DNA of 64,000 nucleotides from Paraburkholderia kururiensis (GTDB lineage Bacteria > Pseudomonadota > Gammaproteobacteria > Burkholderiales > Burkholderiaceae), in the NCBI RefSeq assembly GCF_034424375.1, contig NZ_CP139965.1, forward strand, positions 4,960,001-5,024,000, written 5' to 3'. Within the stretch, counting starts at the first letter, position 1. Each line of letters opens with the position of its first letter. Positions 1 to 8,755 of the stretch are shown here, in pieces. A program made the translations under genes and the position numbers. The notes under the pieces are model-generated. The model was not told the DNA's origin. It worked only from the letters and a program-made list of their open reading frames with translations, and did no database searches.

Positions 1-79
1 AAAGCCGGTAGCCGCATCGCGGCGCCACACCGGCCGACGGGCACAAGCGGTCCTATCCGCGGTGAAAAAAGGAGAAATC

Positions 80-436
80 ATGAAATCGGTCAATTTTCTG
101 AAGTCGCTGGGCGTCGCGCTGTGCATGACGATTGCGTGCAGCGCGTACGCGCAGTCGAGCGATGCGGCGGCGGGCGGTGACGCGTCCATGTCGGCCCCGG
201 CTGCCAAGAAGGCGACGAAGAAGGCGGACCGCAAGCTCGGCTATGCGGTGCGCAAGGCGCTTTCGAAGTCGCAGGGCGTCGACGTGTCGAACATCACGGT
301 GCGCTCGCGCGGCGGTGCGATCACGCTGACGGGCTCGGTGCCTGACGAAAGCCAGATCGCAAAGGCCGAAGAAGTCGCGAAGTCGGTGCCGGGCGTGACG
401 TCGGTCACCAACAAGCTGACGAAGGTTCAGCAGTAA
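80..436 (+). CDS. BON-domain periplasmic protein
   Basis: A 118-residue exported protein. Residues 1-24 form a Sec signal peptide ending AYA before Gln25. A low-complexity Ala/Lys linker (about 25-50) leads to one BON domain (about 50-116), with the family's hydrophobic pattern VSNITVRSRGGAITLTGSVPD and the closing GVTSVTNKL. BON domains bind phospholipid or other envelope surfaces, and single-BON proteins of this size are common in Burkholderia. The start at 80 is chosen because GGAG (71-74) lies five bases upstream; an in-frame GTG at 62 has no such site. The molecular role is not known from sequence. OsmY-like envelope stress function is a family-level guess. Confidence 0.9.
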   Translation: MKSVNFLKSLGVALCMTIACSAYAQSSDAAAGGDASMSAPAAKKATKKADRKLGYAVRKALSKSQGVDVSNITVRSRGGAITLTGSVPDESQIAKAEEVAKSVPGVTSVTNKLTKVQQ

Positions 437-584
437 GCCTCGTTTCGGCTGACTTCGGCAGTCTCGCCGCTGTCCTGCTGTTTGCCGGATAGCGGGACGG
501 TGGCGCGCAGTGGCTGCGTGCCGCCGGAGCTGGGTCGTTTGCCCCTTTTGCCTCTTTTGCCGCGCGATTTCGTCTGCGTGGCAC

Positions 585-620
585 GCAGGGCGTGCCGGCA
601 TGCGTGCCGCCACGCCCTGC
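585..620 (+). terminator. Long hairpin, possible terminator
   Basis: GCAGGGCGTG (585-594) pairs perfectly with CACGCCCTGC (611-620). Inside it CGGCA and TGCCG pair around a TGCG tetraloop. A pyrimidine-rich stretch with short T runs follows (about 622-655), but there is no uninterrupted T tract, so a rho-independent terminator for the BON gene is only possible. It could instead be a structured RNA or processing site. Confidence 0.4.
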
Positions 621-727
621 CTCAACTTTGTCTTTCCGTTCTGCTTTCCCCCCGTGTTGCCATTGCCGCGGCCTGACCGGCCCGCGCACGCGCCACGCGT
701 GCCCCATGCCGCTTGAACGAGGGCGCG

Positions 728-736
728 TGATAGATT
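728..736 (+). promoter_or_regulatory. Possible extended -10 promoter
   Basis: TGA followed by TAGATT fits the extended -10 pattern TGN-TAnnnT, about 70 bases ahead of the regulator start at 807. No good -35 lies 16-18 bases upstream. The call rests on one short motif. Confidence 0.3.
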
Positions 737-806
737 GCCCCGAGCGATTCCGCACAGTCTTCCCCCTCCTTGAAACCCAACCAGTGACAAGCGTGGCGGC
801 ATTCCG

Positions 807-2036
807 ATGGATTCCCTGATCGCGGCCGCGGCGCACGCGCTGGCGGCAGGCGATCCGCTTGCCGCGCTCAACCACGTCGCGCTGCGCAACGACGCCCCGG
901 CGCTCGCGCTGCGCGGCATCGCCATGGCGCAACTGGGCGACCTCGTGCGCGCGAGAGCGCTCGTGCGCAGCGCCGCGCGTGCCTTTGGGCCGCACGAGGC
1001 CATGGCGCGTGCGCGGTGCATCGTCGCAGAGGCGGAGATCGCCCTTGCCTCGCGCGACCTCGGCTGGGCGGCGAAGCCGCTCGATACCGCGCGCGCCACG
1101 CTCGAAGCACACGGCGATTACGTGAACGCCGCGCATGCCCGTTATCTGGAGGCCCGGCGCCTGTTGCTGACCGGTCAGCTCGACGAAGCCGAACGTGCGC
1201 TCGGCGCGCTTGACGGCGGCGGCATGCCGTTGCTGCCGGCGGCCTCCAGCGTCGCGCACGAACTCGTGGTGGCAGGGCTCGCGATGCGGCGTCTTCAGAC
1301 GCAAGCTGCGCGCGCGGCGCTGGCCCGCGCGAGGCAGGCGGCGCACCACGCAGGCATCCCCGCGTTGACGGCCGAAGTGGAACAGGCGGCGCGTACGCTC
1401 GACACGCCGGCGGCGCGCCTCATCGCACGCGGCGAGCAGCGCCTCGTGATGCCCGACGAGGTGGAGACGCTCTTCAAGTCGGATGCGCTCGTGATCGACG
1501 CGTGCCGTCACGCCGTGCGCGACCCACATGCCGTGGTGTCGCTCGCGCGGCGCCCCGTACTGTTCGTGCTCATCCGCGCGCTGGCCGAAGCGTGGCCCGA
1601 CGACGTGCCGCGCGAGGCGCTGGTCGCGCGCGCCTTTCGCGCGAAGCATGCGGACGAGTCGTACCGCGCCCGCCTGCGCGTGGAGATGGGACGGCTGCGC
1701 GCCGCGCTGCGTGCACTTGCCGACATCACGGCGACCCCGCGCGGCTTTGCCCTTGTGCCGCGCAACGCGCGCGAGGCCGTGGCGCTCGCGCAACCGTTCG
1801 GCGAGCAGCACGCGGCGGTGCTCGCGTGTCTCGCCGACGGCGAGGCGTGGTCGAGTTCGGCCCTCGCGCTCGCGCTCGGCGCGAGCCAGCGTACGGTGCA
1901 GCGCGCGCTGGAAGCGCTCGCCGCCGCAGGCAAGGTGCAATGGTTCGGCCACGGCCGCGCGCGTCGCTGGACCACGCCTGCCGTGCCCGGATTCACGACG
2001 GTCTTGTTACTCCCCGCTCCGCTGCCCGGTGAGTAG
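807..2036 (+). CDS. TPR/winged-helix transcriptional regulator
   Basis: A 409-residue protein without signal peptide. Residues about 1-200 are Ala-rich amphipathic helix pairs resembling TPR repeats. Residues about 225-320 look like a winged-helix DNA-binding unit of the OmpR/SARP C-terminal type (ending RLRVEMGRLRAAL and a short beta wing). Residues about 330-390 hold a second helix-turn-helix (SSSALALALGASQRTVQRAL followed by a wing, KVQWFGHGRARRW). I infer a one-component cytoplasmic regulator. It lies 92 bases upstream of the beta-propeller gene in the same direction, so that gene is a plausible target or co-transcribed partner. No ribosome binding site is evident before the ATG. The ligand is unknown. 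Confidence 0.75.
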   Translation: MDSLIAAAAHALAAGDPLAALNHVALRNDAPALALRGIAMAQLGDLVRARALVRSAARAFGPHEAMARARCIVAEAEIALASRDLGWAAKPLDTARATLEAHGDYVNAAHARYLEARRLLLTGQLDEAERALGALDGGGMPLLPAASSVAHELVVAGLAMRRLQTQAARAALARARQAAHHAGIPALTAEVEQAARTLDTPAARLIARGEQRLVMPDEVETLFKSDALVIDACRHAVRDPHAVVSLARRPVLFVLIRALAEAWPDDVPREALVARAFRAKHADESYRARLRVEMGRLRAALRALADITATPRGFALVPRNAREAVALAQPFGEQHAAVLACLADGEAWSSSALALALGASQRTVQRALEALAAAGKVQWFGHGRARRWTTPAVPGFTTVLLLPAPLPGE

Positions 2037-2128
2037 GATGGCATCACCCATCCACCCCTGACCGGCCTGCAACGCGGTACACGACAGTACCTGAGCGGCG
2101 CGGCGGTCGACGAACCGAGGACACTCTC

Positions 2129-2809
2129 ATGAAAGCCACGGCAGCGGTCATCCTTCGCGAATACGGGCCTTTTCCGGGCATCGGGCGCATACACGGCCTC
2201 ACCTACGACGGCCAGCGCGTCTGGTTCGGCGCGGGCGAATCGCTGAACGCGTTCGATCCCGCGAGCGGCGAGATCGTCGAAACGTTCGACGTCAAAGCCC
2301 ACGCGGGCACGGCCTTCGACGGCCGGCACCTGTTCCAGATTGCGGGCGACCGCATCCAGAAGGTGGACCGCACGACCGGCCGCGTGCTGGCCACCCTTCC
2401 GGCGCCCGGCGGCGGACGCGACTCCGGGCTCGCCTGGGCCGAGGGCACGCTGTGGGTCGGGCAGTACCAGGAACGCAAGATCCATCAGATCGATCCGCAG
2501 ACCGGCGCGATTCTGCGCACGATCCAGTCCGACCGTTTCGTGACGGGCGTGACGTGGGTGGACGCCGAGCTGTGGCACGGCACCTGGGAAGGCGAAGAGA
2601 GCGAGCTGCGCCGCATCGACCCGGCCACGGGCGAAGTGCTGGAAAGCATCGCGATGCCGGCGGGCGTGAGCGTGTCGGGCATCGAGTCGGACGGCGCCGG
2701 GCAGTTCTTCTGCGGCGGCGGATCGAGCGGGAAGGTGAGGGTCGTGCAGCGGCCGCGTCGCGAGGCGGCGACTGCCGCGGCCAGTGGTGCGGTGACGTCG
2801 GGGGAATAG
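2129..2809 (+). CDS. YncE/glutaminyl-cyclase-like beta-propeller protein
   Basis: A 226-residue soluble protein with no signal peptide. It consists of repeated blades of the pattern GLTYDGQRVWFGAG...LNAFDPASGEIV, G(T/L)AFDGRHLFQIAG...IQKVDRTTGRVL and GLAWAEGTLWVGQ...IHQIDPQTGAIL. These are the D-P-x-T-G blade ends seen in YncE, SMP-30 and glutamine cyclotransferase-like propellers. AGGA seven bases before the ATG supports the start. The catalytic residues of glutamine cyclotransferases cannot be confirmed, so this may be a binding protein rather than an enzyme. It follows the TPR/winged-helix regulator in the same orientation. Confidence 0.7.
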   Translation: MKATAAVILREYGPFPGIGRIHGLTYDGQRVWFGAGESLNAFDPASGEIVETFDVKAHAGTAFDGRHLFQIAGDRIQKVDRTTGRVLATLPAPGGGRDSGLAWAEGTLWVGQYQERKIHQIDPQTGAILRTIQSDRFVTGVTWVDAELWHGTWEGEESELRRIDPATGEVLESIAMPAGVSVSGIESDGAGQFFCGGGSSGKVRVVQRPRREAATAAASGAVTSGE

Positions 2810-3367
2810 GCGGGCGTGAACGCGTGGCGGCGTCGTTGGCTCGGGGCGAGGCAGCCGCACGTGCCCCGGCGACCGCGTCGATAACCTTCGCACAACGCAT
2901 CGCTTCAACGCGCCACGGTCGGCGCGCTGCCGGACCGACGCCCGGCAGCGCGCCGTTCCGTATTGATCCTCATCGCTCCCTATCGGCGGCGCCTCATTCC
3001 TTTTCGCTTCGCCGCACCGCGCCGGGCCTTCGCGCACTGCACCCGGCCGCTACTGCCGTCGTCCATACTCGTAGACGCCGTTGCCGGTGTCTTCCGCCTG
3101 CTCGCTCATGGCGAGTCGCCCGCCGTAGACAGCCTCGTCTACGAACCGGGACGATTCGACCCAGAACGAATGACCACGCATTCACGCTTTTTTTCGAAGC
3201 GCCGGCCACGTCGCGCGGTTTCGCGCCCGTGCAGGGCCGCGCGCGCCGCACGAGTTCCACCGTCCGTCACAGGCGCAGAACTTGCATCGCCGCGTCGGCC
3301 TGCTGGCATGGCGTATCGGGCAGCCCAGCACAGAAGACACAACAAACCTTCGAGCATGGAGACGACG
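2810..3367. other. Long intergenic region before the 3HB-oligomer hydrolase
   Basis: This 558-base gap has no supported gene. The reading frame of the downstream hydrolase stays open back to 2963, but that stretch lacks a ribosome binding site and codes for Arg/Pro-rich sequence unlike the family. A small inverted repeat, CGTAGAC with GTCTACG around a six-base loop (3124-3143), is the only structure I noticed. No clear promoter could be assigned. Confidence 0.5.
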
Positions 3368-5485
3368 ATGACACGCACCTTGCCGTTCCGACCGGCGTTT
3401 GCGCCGCGCTTCACGTATGCCGCATGGATGATCGCCGCGCTCGCCGCGTGTCACGGCACGAGCAGCGGCGGCTCGGGTCCGCAGACCAACGCGCTGCCGG
3501 CCTTCGTGGCGGGCAGCGTGCGCATGACGAGCTACGACGGCAACAGCGACGATCTGCTCACGGCCGGTCTCGGCAAGAGCGGGCTCGCTTCGTCCTCGGC
3601 GCCTGCGTTCGCGAATCCGTCGAGTCCCACCGCCGCGGAATTGCGGCGCCTCGCGATCTGGTCGAACTATCGCGCGCTCGTCGATATGTCGGCGAACGGC
3701 GGCTACGGACGCTTCTGGGGACCCAACGTCGACCTGAACGGCAACGACACGCTGGGCGAAGGCAAGATCGCCGGCACCGAGTACCTCGCCTACGCCGACG
3801 ACGGCAGCGGCAAGCAGAACGTGAGCCTGCTTGTGCAGGTGCCCGCGAGCTTCGACGCCAACCACCCGTGCATCGTCACGGCCACGTCGTCGGGCTCGCG
3901 CGGCGTGTACGGCGCGATCTCGGCGGCCGGCGAGTGGGGCCTCAAGCGCGGCTGCGCCGTGGCCTACACCGACAAGGGCACCGGCAACGGTGCGCACGAG
4001 TTCGCCACCGATACGGTCACGCTCATCGACGGCACCGTGGCGAGCGCGAGCGCCGCAGGGCCGCTGAGTCTCTTCACCGCGAACGTGCCGGCCGCGACGC
4101 TCGCCACCTTCAACCAGACGTTCCCGTACCGCTACGCGTTCAAGCACGCGCATTCGCAGCAGAACCCCGAGCAAAGCTGGGGCAAGGACACGCTCGAAGC
4201 CGTGCAGTTCGCCTACTGGGCGCTCAACCAGCAGTTCGCGCCGGTGATCGCGGGCTCGCAGCACGGCGTGCGCTACCAGCCGGGCAGCGTGACGACGATC
4301 GCGGCGTCCGTGAGCAATGGCGGCGGCGCGTCGATCGAAGCGGCCGAACAGGACACGCAGGGCTGGATTACCGCGGTCGTGGTCGGCGAACCGCAGGTCA
4401 ACGTGGCGATGAGCGCGGGCACGCAGGTGCAGGAAGGCGGCGCGCCGATCGGCGCGGCGGGCAAGCCGCTCGCCGACTACATGACGCTCGCGAACCTGCT
4501 CGAGCCGTGCGCGGCCGCCGCGAGCCAGCTGGCCACGGCGCCGTATCTGAGCGGCTTGCCGCTTGCCACCACGCAGTCGATCCGCTCGGCGCGCTGCGCG
4601 TCGCTCGCGGCGGGCGGCGTGATCAGCGGCGGCGATCTGCAGAGTCAGGCCACGAGCGCGCTTGCGCAACTGCACGCGGCCGGCTACGAGACCGATTCCG
4701 ACTTCCTCCAGGCGCCGATGTGGGACTCGCAGGCCGTGCCCGCGGTGGCCGTCACCTACGCGAACGCGTACACGCGCGCGAGCGTCACGGACAACCTCTG
4801 CGCCTTCAGCTTCGGCGCCACGAGTTCGACGGGCGCGGCGGGCGTGGCGCCGGCCGTCTCGCCCATGCCCACGGTGTTCGGCCTCGGCAACGGCGTGCCG
4901 CCCACGGACGGCATCAATCTCGTCTACAACAACGGCACCGCGGGCGCGGCCGACCATCGGCTCGCCACCGCGGACGCGAGCTATACCGGCGCGCTCTGTC
5001 TGCGGCAGCTGTGGACCAACGGCAACGCCACGATGGCCGCGAGCGTGGCCGCCATTCGCGTGAACGGCGACCTGCACGGCAAGCCGGCCATCATCGTGCA
5101 GGGACGCAGCGACGCGCTCGTGCCCGTCAACCACGCCTCGCGCGCGTACCTCGCGCAGAACAGTTTCGCGGAAGGCAAGCGCAGCCAGCTCTCGTTCTAC
5201 GAAGTGACGAACGGCCAGCACTTCGATGCGTTTTTGCCCGTCGCGGGTTTCGATACGCGCTTCATTCCCGTGCACTACTACAACCTGCAGGCGCTGAGCC
5301 TCATGTGGAATCACCTGAAGAGCGGCGCGCCGCTGCCGCCGTCGCAGGTGGTGCGCACGGTGCCGCGCGGTGGCACGCCGGGCCAGGCACCGGCGCTCAC
5401 CACGGCGAATCTGCCCGCCATTGCCGCGGACCCGGGCGCGAACGCGATCAGCGTGAACGGCGGCGTGGTGAACGTGCCGCAGTAG
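3368..5485 (+). CDS. D-(-)-3-hydroxybutyrate oligomer hydrolase
   Basis: Hydrolyses short 3-hydroxybutyrate oligomers to monomer, completing polyhydroxybutyrate breakdown. The 705-residue length and the motif order match the betaproteobacterial 3HB-oligomer hydrolase family. Residues 1-28 are a signal with a lipobox-like LAAC (Cys28), so the product may be a lipoprotein or exported enzyme. Ser316 in SVSNGG is the likely catalytic nucleophile, and QGRSDALVPVNHASRAY near the C-terminal third fits the rest of an alpha/beta hydrolase site. The start at 3368 is preferred over an in-frame ATG at 3356 because GGAG (3358-3361) sits six bases upstream of 3368. No other PHB gene is adjacent. Confidence 0.88.
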   Translation: MTRTLPFRPAFAPRFTYAAWMIAALAACHGTSSGGSGPQTNALPAFVAGSVRMTSYDGNSDDLLTAGLGKSGLASSSAPAFANPSSPTAAELRRLAIWSNYRALVDMSANGGYGRFWGPNVDLNGNDTLGEGKIAGTEYLAYADDGSGKQNVSLLVQVPASFDANHPCIVTATSSGSRGVYGAISAAGEWGLKRGCAVAYTDKGTGNGAHEFATDTVTLIDGTVASASAAGPLSLFTANVPAATLATFNQTFPYRYAFKHAHSQQNPEQSWGKDTLEAVQFAYWALNQQFAPVIAGSQHGVRYQPGSVTTIAASVSNGGGASIEAAEQDTQGWITAVVVGEPQVNVAMSAGTQVQEGGAPIGAAGKPLADYMTLANLLEPCAAAASQLATAPYLSGLPLATTQSIRSARCASLAAGGVISGGDLQSQATSALAQLHAAGYETDSDFLQAPMWDSQAVPAVAVTYANAYTRASVTDNLCAFSFGATSSTGAAGVAPAVSPMPTVFGLGNGVPPTDGINLVYNNGTAGAADHRLATADASYTGALCLRQLWTNGNATMAASVAAIRVNGDLHGKPAIIVQGRSDALVPVNHASRAYLAQNSFAEGKRSQLSFYEVTNGQHFDAFLPVAGFDTRFIPVHYYNLQALSLMWNHLKSGAPLPPSQVVRTVPRGGTPGQAPALTTANLPAIAADPGANAISVNGGVVNVPQ

Positions 5486-5768
5486 GGCGGTGGCGAAGGA
5501 AGGGCAAACGCCCGCGATGCCGGGCGGGCGAGGGCTGGGCGAAGAGCCGGCGCGGGTGCGAACACGGGCGTAACACGCGCTGCAACGAGCGTGCCGCACC
5601 GGTTCGCCGAAGGCTCAGTGTGCGTGCTGACACACAAATTTCCTGTCGCGGGTGTAGCGTGTGCAGGTGTGCGTTCGGGACGATGCAGGCCGGCGAGCAG
5701 CGCCATGCTGAGCGCAGCCGCGCACACAGAAGAACGCGAGAACGCGAGGCGAGCACGAGGTGAGCGAC

Positions 5769-6014
5769 ATGAGACACCTGACCTACACCGACCTGCCCAT
5801 CGGCGACCGGGCCGCTTTCGAGCTGGTGTGCGCGCGGCACGGCTTCGCGCCGGCGCACTTCGACGTGACGGGCGACGAAGATCCGCTCGATGCGACGCAT
5901 GGGTCGCTCGTCACCGTGCGTCGCGGCGGCTGGGCGCAGTCGTATCGGATGGATGACGGCGGCCAGTGGGTGCGTCAGTTCGAAACCGACCTCAACTGCC
6001 GGTTCTTCCGTTGA
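5769..6014 (+). CDS. Small conserved hypothetical protein
   Basis: An 81-residue soluble, acidic protein without signal peptide or membrane segment. The ATG at 5769 has AGGTGAG just upstream; an in-frame GTG at 5760 is too close to that site. I do not recognise a named domain. The sequence starts MRHLTYTDLPIGDRAAFELV and ends with an aromatic-rich segment WVRQFETDLNCRFFR, suggesting a compact alpha/beta fold. It stands alone between the hydrolase and a convergent exporter gene. Codon use resembles its neighbours, which supports it being real. Confidence 0.6.
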   Translation: MRHLTYTDLPIGDRAAFELVCARHGFAPAHFDVTGDEDPLDATHGSLVTVRRGGWAQSYRMDDGGQWVRQFETDLNCRFFR

Positions 6015-6103
6015 AGGGCGTGCGGGCGCTCGCCGGGCACGCCTGCTGAACGTCGATCGCTTCGCCGAAGGAGCGGCTCTTCAGCGCAACGGCGGACGAG
6101 TCA

Positions 6104-6892
6104 TCAGGCCAGCACAAGCCGCACGCCCACGAGCGTGAGCGTGGCGGCAAGCAGGTTGCGCAGCAGCGCTTCGGGCGCACGCGAGGCGAGCAGGCTGCCG
6201 ATCACGATGCCCGGCAGCGACCCCGTCAGCAGCGAGAGCAGCAGCGACCAGTTCACCGACCCCAGCAGCCAGTGCCCCGCGCCCGCGAGCAGCGTGAGCG
6301 GCACCGCGTGCGCGATGTCCGAGCCCACGATGCGCGAAACAGGCAGCGCGGGATACAGCAGCAACAGCACCGTCACGCCGATCGCGCCCGCGCCCACCGA
6401 CGTGAGCGTCACCAGCGCTCCCAGCACCGCGCCCGTCACGATGGTGAGCGTCATGGTGCGCGCCTGCGTCTGTTCCTTGCGATGCCGCGCCGCGAAAGCC
6501 GCCAGTTGCGGGCGGAACACGAGCGCCGTCGCCGTGATGAGGAGCGCCGCGCCCAGCACCGTCTGGATCAACTGGTTGCCGTGCGGCGTGTCCATGCCGT
6601 AGCGATGCAGCAGGAGCAGCGTGATCGTGGCCGCCGGCACGCTGCCCGCGGCGAGCCGCAGCGTTACGAGCCAGTCCACCGATCCCTTGAGCCCGTGCAC
6701 GAGCGTGCCCGCCGTCTTCGTCGCCGATGCGTAGAGCAGATCGGTGCCCACCGCCGCCGCCGGATGAATGCCGAACAGCAGCACGAGAATCGGCGTCATC
6801 AGCGAGCCGCCGCCCACGCCTGTCAAGCCGACGAGAAAGCCGACGCACAGGCCGGAGAGCGAGTAGAGCAGATCGATATGAGGTAATGACAT
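6104..6892 (-). CDS. TauE/SafE family sulfite/anion exporter
   Basis: A 262-residue integral membrane protein with about eight hydrophobic segments. The N-terminal LSGLCVGFLVGLTGVGGGSLMTPIL is the hallmark glycine motif of the TauE/SafE (DUF81) family, and the second half repeats it as GAVLGALVTLTSVGAGAIGV. Members export sulfite, sulfoacetate or other organic anions across the inner membrane. The start at 6892 gives MSLPHIDLLY; the longer frame upstream encodes Arg/Ala-rich sequence with no transporter character. It is divergent from the RarD gene and convergent with the small hypothetical. The substrate cannot be deduced from sequence or neighbours. Confidence 0.88.
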   Translation of the reverse strand: MSLPHIDLLYSLSGLCVGFLVGLTGVGGGSLMTPILVLLFGIHPAAAVGTDLLYASATKTAGTLVHGLKGSVDWLVTLRLAAGSVPAATITLLLLHRYGMDTPHGNQLIQTVLGAALLITATALVFRPQLAAFAARHRKEQTQARTMTLTIVTGAVLGALVTLTSVGAGAIGVTVLLLLYPALPVSRIVGSDIAHAVPLTLLAGAGHWLLGSVNWSLLLSLLTGSLPGIVIGSLLASRAPEALLRNLLAATLTLVGVRLVLA

Positions 6893-7121
6893 CGCGGGGT
6901 GGACCTTTGCGGCTTCCTTGGGCGTGGCTGATGGCGAGGCTGGCGCGAGGCGTGCCGCACACAGATCGCGCGCGCCGGGCTTCGTGGACAGCGGCCGGTG
7001 CGGGCGGCAAAATCCGGTATTGTCGCAAAAACCGGCGCAGCTGCCTCCAAAGCCGCTTTGTGCCGCACCGCGCGGCGCCCGGTTTCGCCTTCGCCCGCCT
7101 CTCGCACCCACATAACAATCA

Positions 7122-8012
7122 ATGAATCCCGGCATTCTCTACGCACTGCTCGCCTTCGCGCTCTGGGGCCTCTTTCCGGTCTACTTCAAGACGCTGCATC
7201 AGATCGGCGCGCTCGAAATGCTCGCGCACCGCATGGCGTGGTCGCTGCTCTTTCTCGTGGCCGTGCTCACCGTGCGGCAGCAGTGGCGCTGGCTCGGGCC
7301 CGTGCTGCGCGACCGGCCGCTCGTCGCGCGTTTTGCCGCGAGCGCGGTGCTGCTCTCGGCGAACTGGGGCATCTACATCTGGGCCGTGAACGCCGACCAT
7401 ATCGTGGATGCGAGCCTCGGCTACTTCATCAATCCGCTCATCAACGTGCTGTTCGGCCTCGTGTTTCTCGGCGAGCGGCTGCGTCGCGGGCAGTGGCTGG
7501 CCGTGGCGATCGCGGCGGTGGGCGTGTCGTGGCTCACGTGGCAGAACGGGCATCCGCCGTGGATCAGTCTCGCACTCGGCTTCACGTTCGCGGGCTACGG
7601 GCTGCTGCGTAAGACCGCGAAGCTCGGCGCGCTGGAAGGTCTGACGCTGGAGACCATCCTGCTCTTTCCCGTGGCGCTGCTGTATCTGCTGTGGCTCGCC
7701 TCGCGCGGCGCGAACGGCTTCGCCGTCGCACCGTTCGGCGTGCAACTGCTGCTCGCGGCAGCCGGTCCCATCACCGCGATTCCGCTGCTGCTCTTCGCGG
7801 CCGGCGCGCGACGCATTCCGTTCTCGATGCTGGGCCTCATCCAGTACGTGACGCCCACGCTGCAACTGCTGCTGGGCGTGCTGCTGTACGGCGAGCCCTT
7901 CGGCCGCGTGCAGCTGATCGGCTACGGGGCGATCTGGCTCGCGCTCGCCGTCTATTCGCTCGAAGGGCTGTGGCAGGCCACGTGGCGCCGGCCGCAGCGC
8001 AGCACGTCCTAG
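7122..8012 (+). CDS. rarD: RarD/EamA-family drug/metabolite transporter
   Basis: A 296-residue inner-membrane protein, the same length as E. coli RarD. It begins MNPGILYALLAFALWGLFPVYFK and contains the RarD-type segments MLAHRMAWS, SANWGIYIWAVN, SLGYFINPL and GLIQYVTPTLQ. About ten transmembrane segments form two EamA repeats. Family members are drug/metabolite superfamily permeases, and chloramphenicol sensitivity has been linked to rarD historically, but the physiological substrate is not settled. It is divergent from the TauE/SafE gene, with a 229-base shared upstream region that holds a TATTGT -10-like hexamer (7018-7023). Confidence 0.9.
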   Translation: MNPGILYALLAFALWGLFPVYFKTLHQIGALEMLAHRMAWSLLFLVAVLTVRQQWRWLGPVLRDRPLVARFAASAVLLSANWGIYIWAVNADHIVDASLGYFINPLINVLFGLVFLGERLRRGQWLAVAIAAVGVSWLTWQNGHPPWISLALGFTFAGYGLLRKTAKLGALEGLTLETILLFPVALLYLLWLASRGANGFAVAPFGVQLLLAAAGPITAIPLLLFAAGARRIPFSMLGLIQYVTPTLQLLLGVLLYGEPFGRVQLIGYGAIWLALAVYSLEGLWQATWRRPQRSTS

Positions 8013-8180
8013 CCTGATTCTGTGTATTTCATGCCTGTTCCTGTGGATGCGAAGCTGCGCTCTGGCAATGCGCGCGGAAATGCGCAATCCTGATGCGCCT
8101 CATCCGTATCACGAGACAACGAGCGGGACAACGAGCGCGCCGCGTGCGTGGCTCGTGCGGTCCGCTCCACAGGAGCCGTC

Positions 8181-8639
8181 ATGATCCATCTCATCGTCAA
8201 CGACCAACCTCGCACCTTCGAGGGCGACCCCGCGATGCCGCTGCTCTGGTATCTGCGTGACGAAGCCGGCCTCACGGGCACCAAGTTCGGCTGCGGCATG
8301 GCGCTGTGCGGCGCCTGCACGGTGCATCTGGACGGCGCGCCCATCCGCTCGTGCGTGACGCCCGTGAGCGCCGCCGACGGCCGCCGCATCACCACCATCG
8401 AAGCCATCGGCGCCACGCCGGCCGGCAAGGCCGTGCAGGAAGCCTGGCAGAAGATCGACGTCGTGCAGTGCGGCTACTGCCAGTCCGGCCAGATCATGAG
8501 CGCGAGCGCGCTGCTCGCGCAGAACAAGCGGCCCTCCGACGCCGACATCGACGCCGCCATGAACGGCAACGTCTGCCGCTGCGCCACGTATGTGCGCATT
8601 CGCGCGGCGATCCACGAGGCGGCGGGCACGCTGGCCTGA
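8181..8639 (+). CDS. Molybdenum hydroxylase [2Fe-2S] small subunit (isoquinoline 1-oxidoreductase alpha type)
   Basis: A 152-residue iron-sulfur subunit. The N-terminal plant-type [2Fe-2S] ligands are Cys38, Cys43 and Cys46 (GCGMALCGAC) plus Cys58. The C-terminal four-helix [2Fe-2S] domain has CGYCQSGQ and CRCATYVRI. This is the two-cluster subunit of xanthine-oxidase-family hydroxylases that passes electrons out of the molybdenum centre. AGGAG (8171-8175) precedes the ATG. The large subunit follows 116 bases downstream in the same direction. There is no FAD subunit, as in the IorAB/aldehyde-oxidising two-subunit group, and I see no cytochrome c subunit nearby, so the electron acceptor is unclear. 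Confidence 0.9.
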   Translation: MIHLIVNDQPRTFEGDPAMPLLWYLRDEAGLTGTKFGCGMALCGACTVHLDGAPIRSCVTPVSAADGRRITTIEAIGATPAGKAVQEAWQKIDVVQCGYCQSGQIMSASALLAQNKRPSDADIDAAMNGNVCRCATYVRIRAAIHEAAGTLA

Positions 8640-8755
8640 AGAAGCGCCGCATTCGAGCGCCGTGCGTGAGTCCGGTGCTCGAACCGATACGCCGCGAAGC
8701 GAACCGCCGCACGAGCACCCGAACAAACGAAGCAGCCCATCCGTAGGGGACGACG

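Larger units (their letters stand above)
437..806. other. Intergenic region between BON protein and regulator
   Basis: There is no convincing gene in this 370-base gap. It holds a strong hairpin (585-620) and a possible extended -10 element (728-736); both are listed separately. The short open frames here have no ribosome binding site and no recognisable product. Confidence 0.6.

Noticed and set aside
2452..5763. 1103-codon plus-strand frame across the beta-propeller and 3HB-oligomer hydrolase genes
   Set aside because: It is an out-of-frame shadow of two recognised genes, with Arg-rich low-complexity translation and no family motifs.
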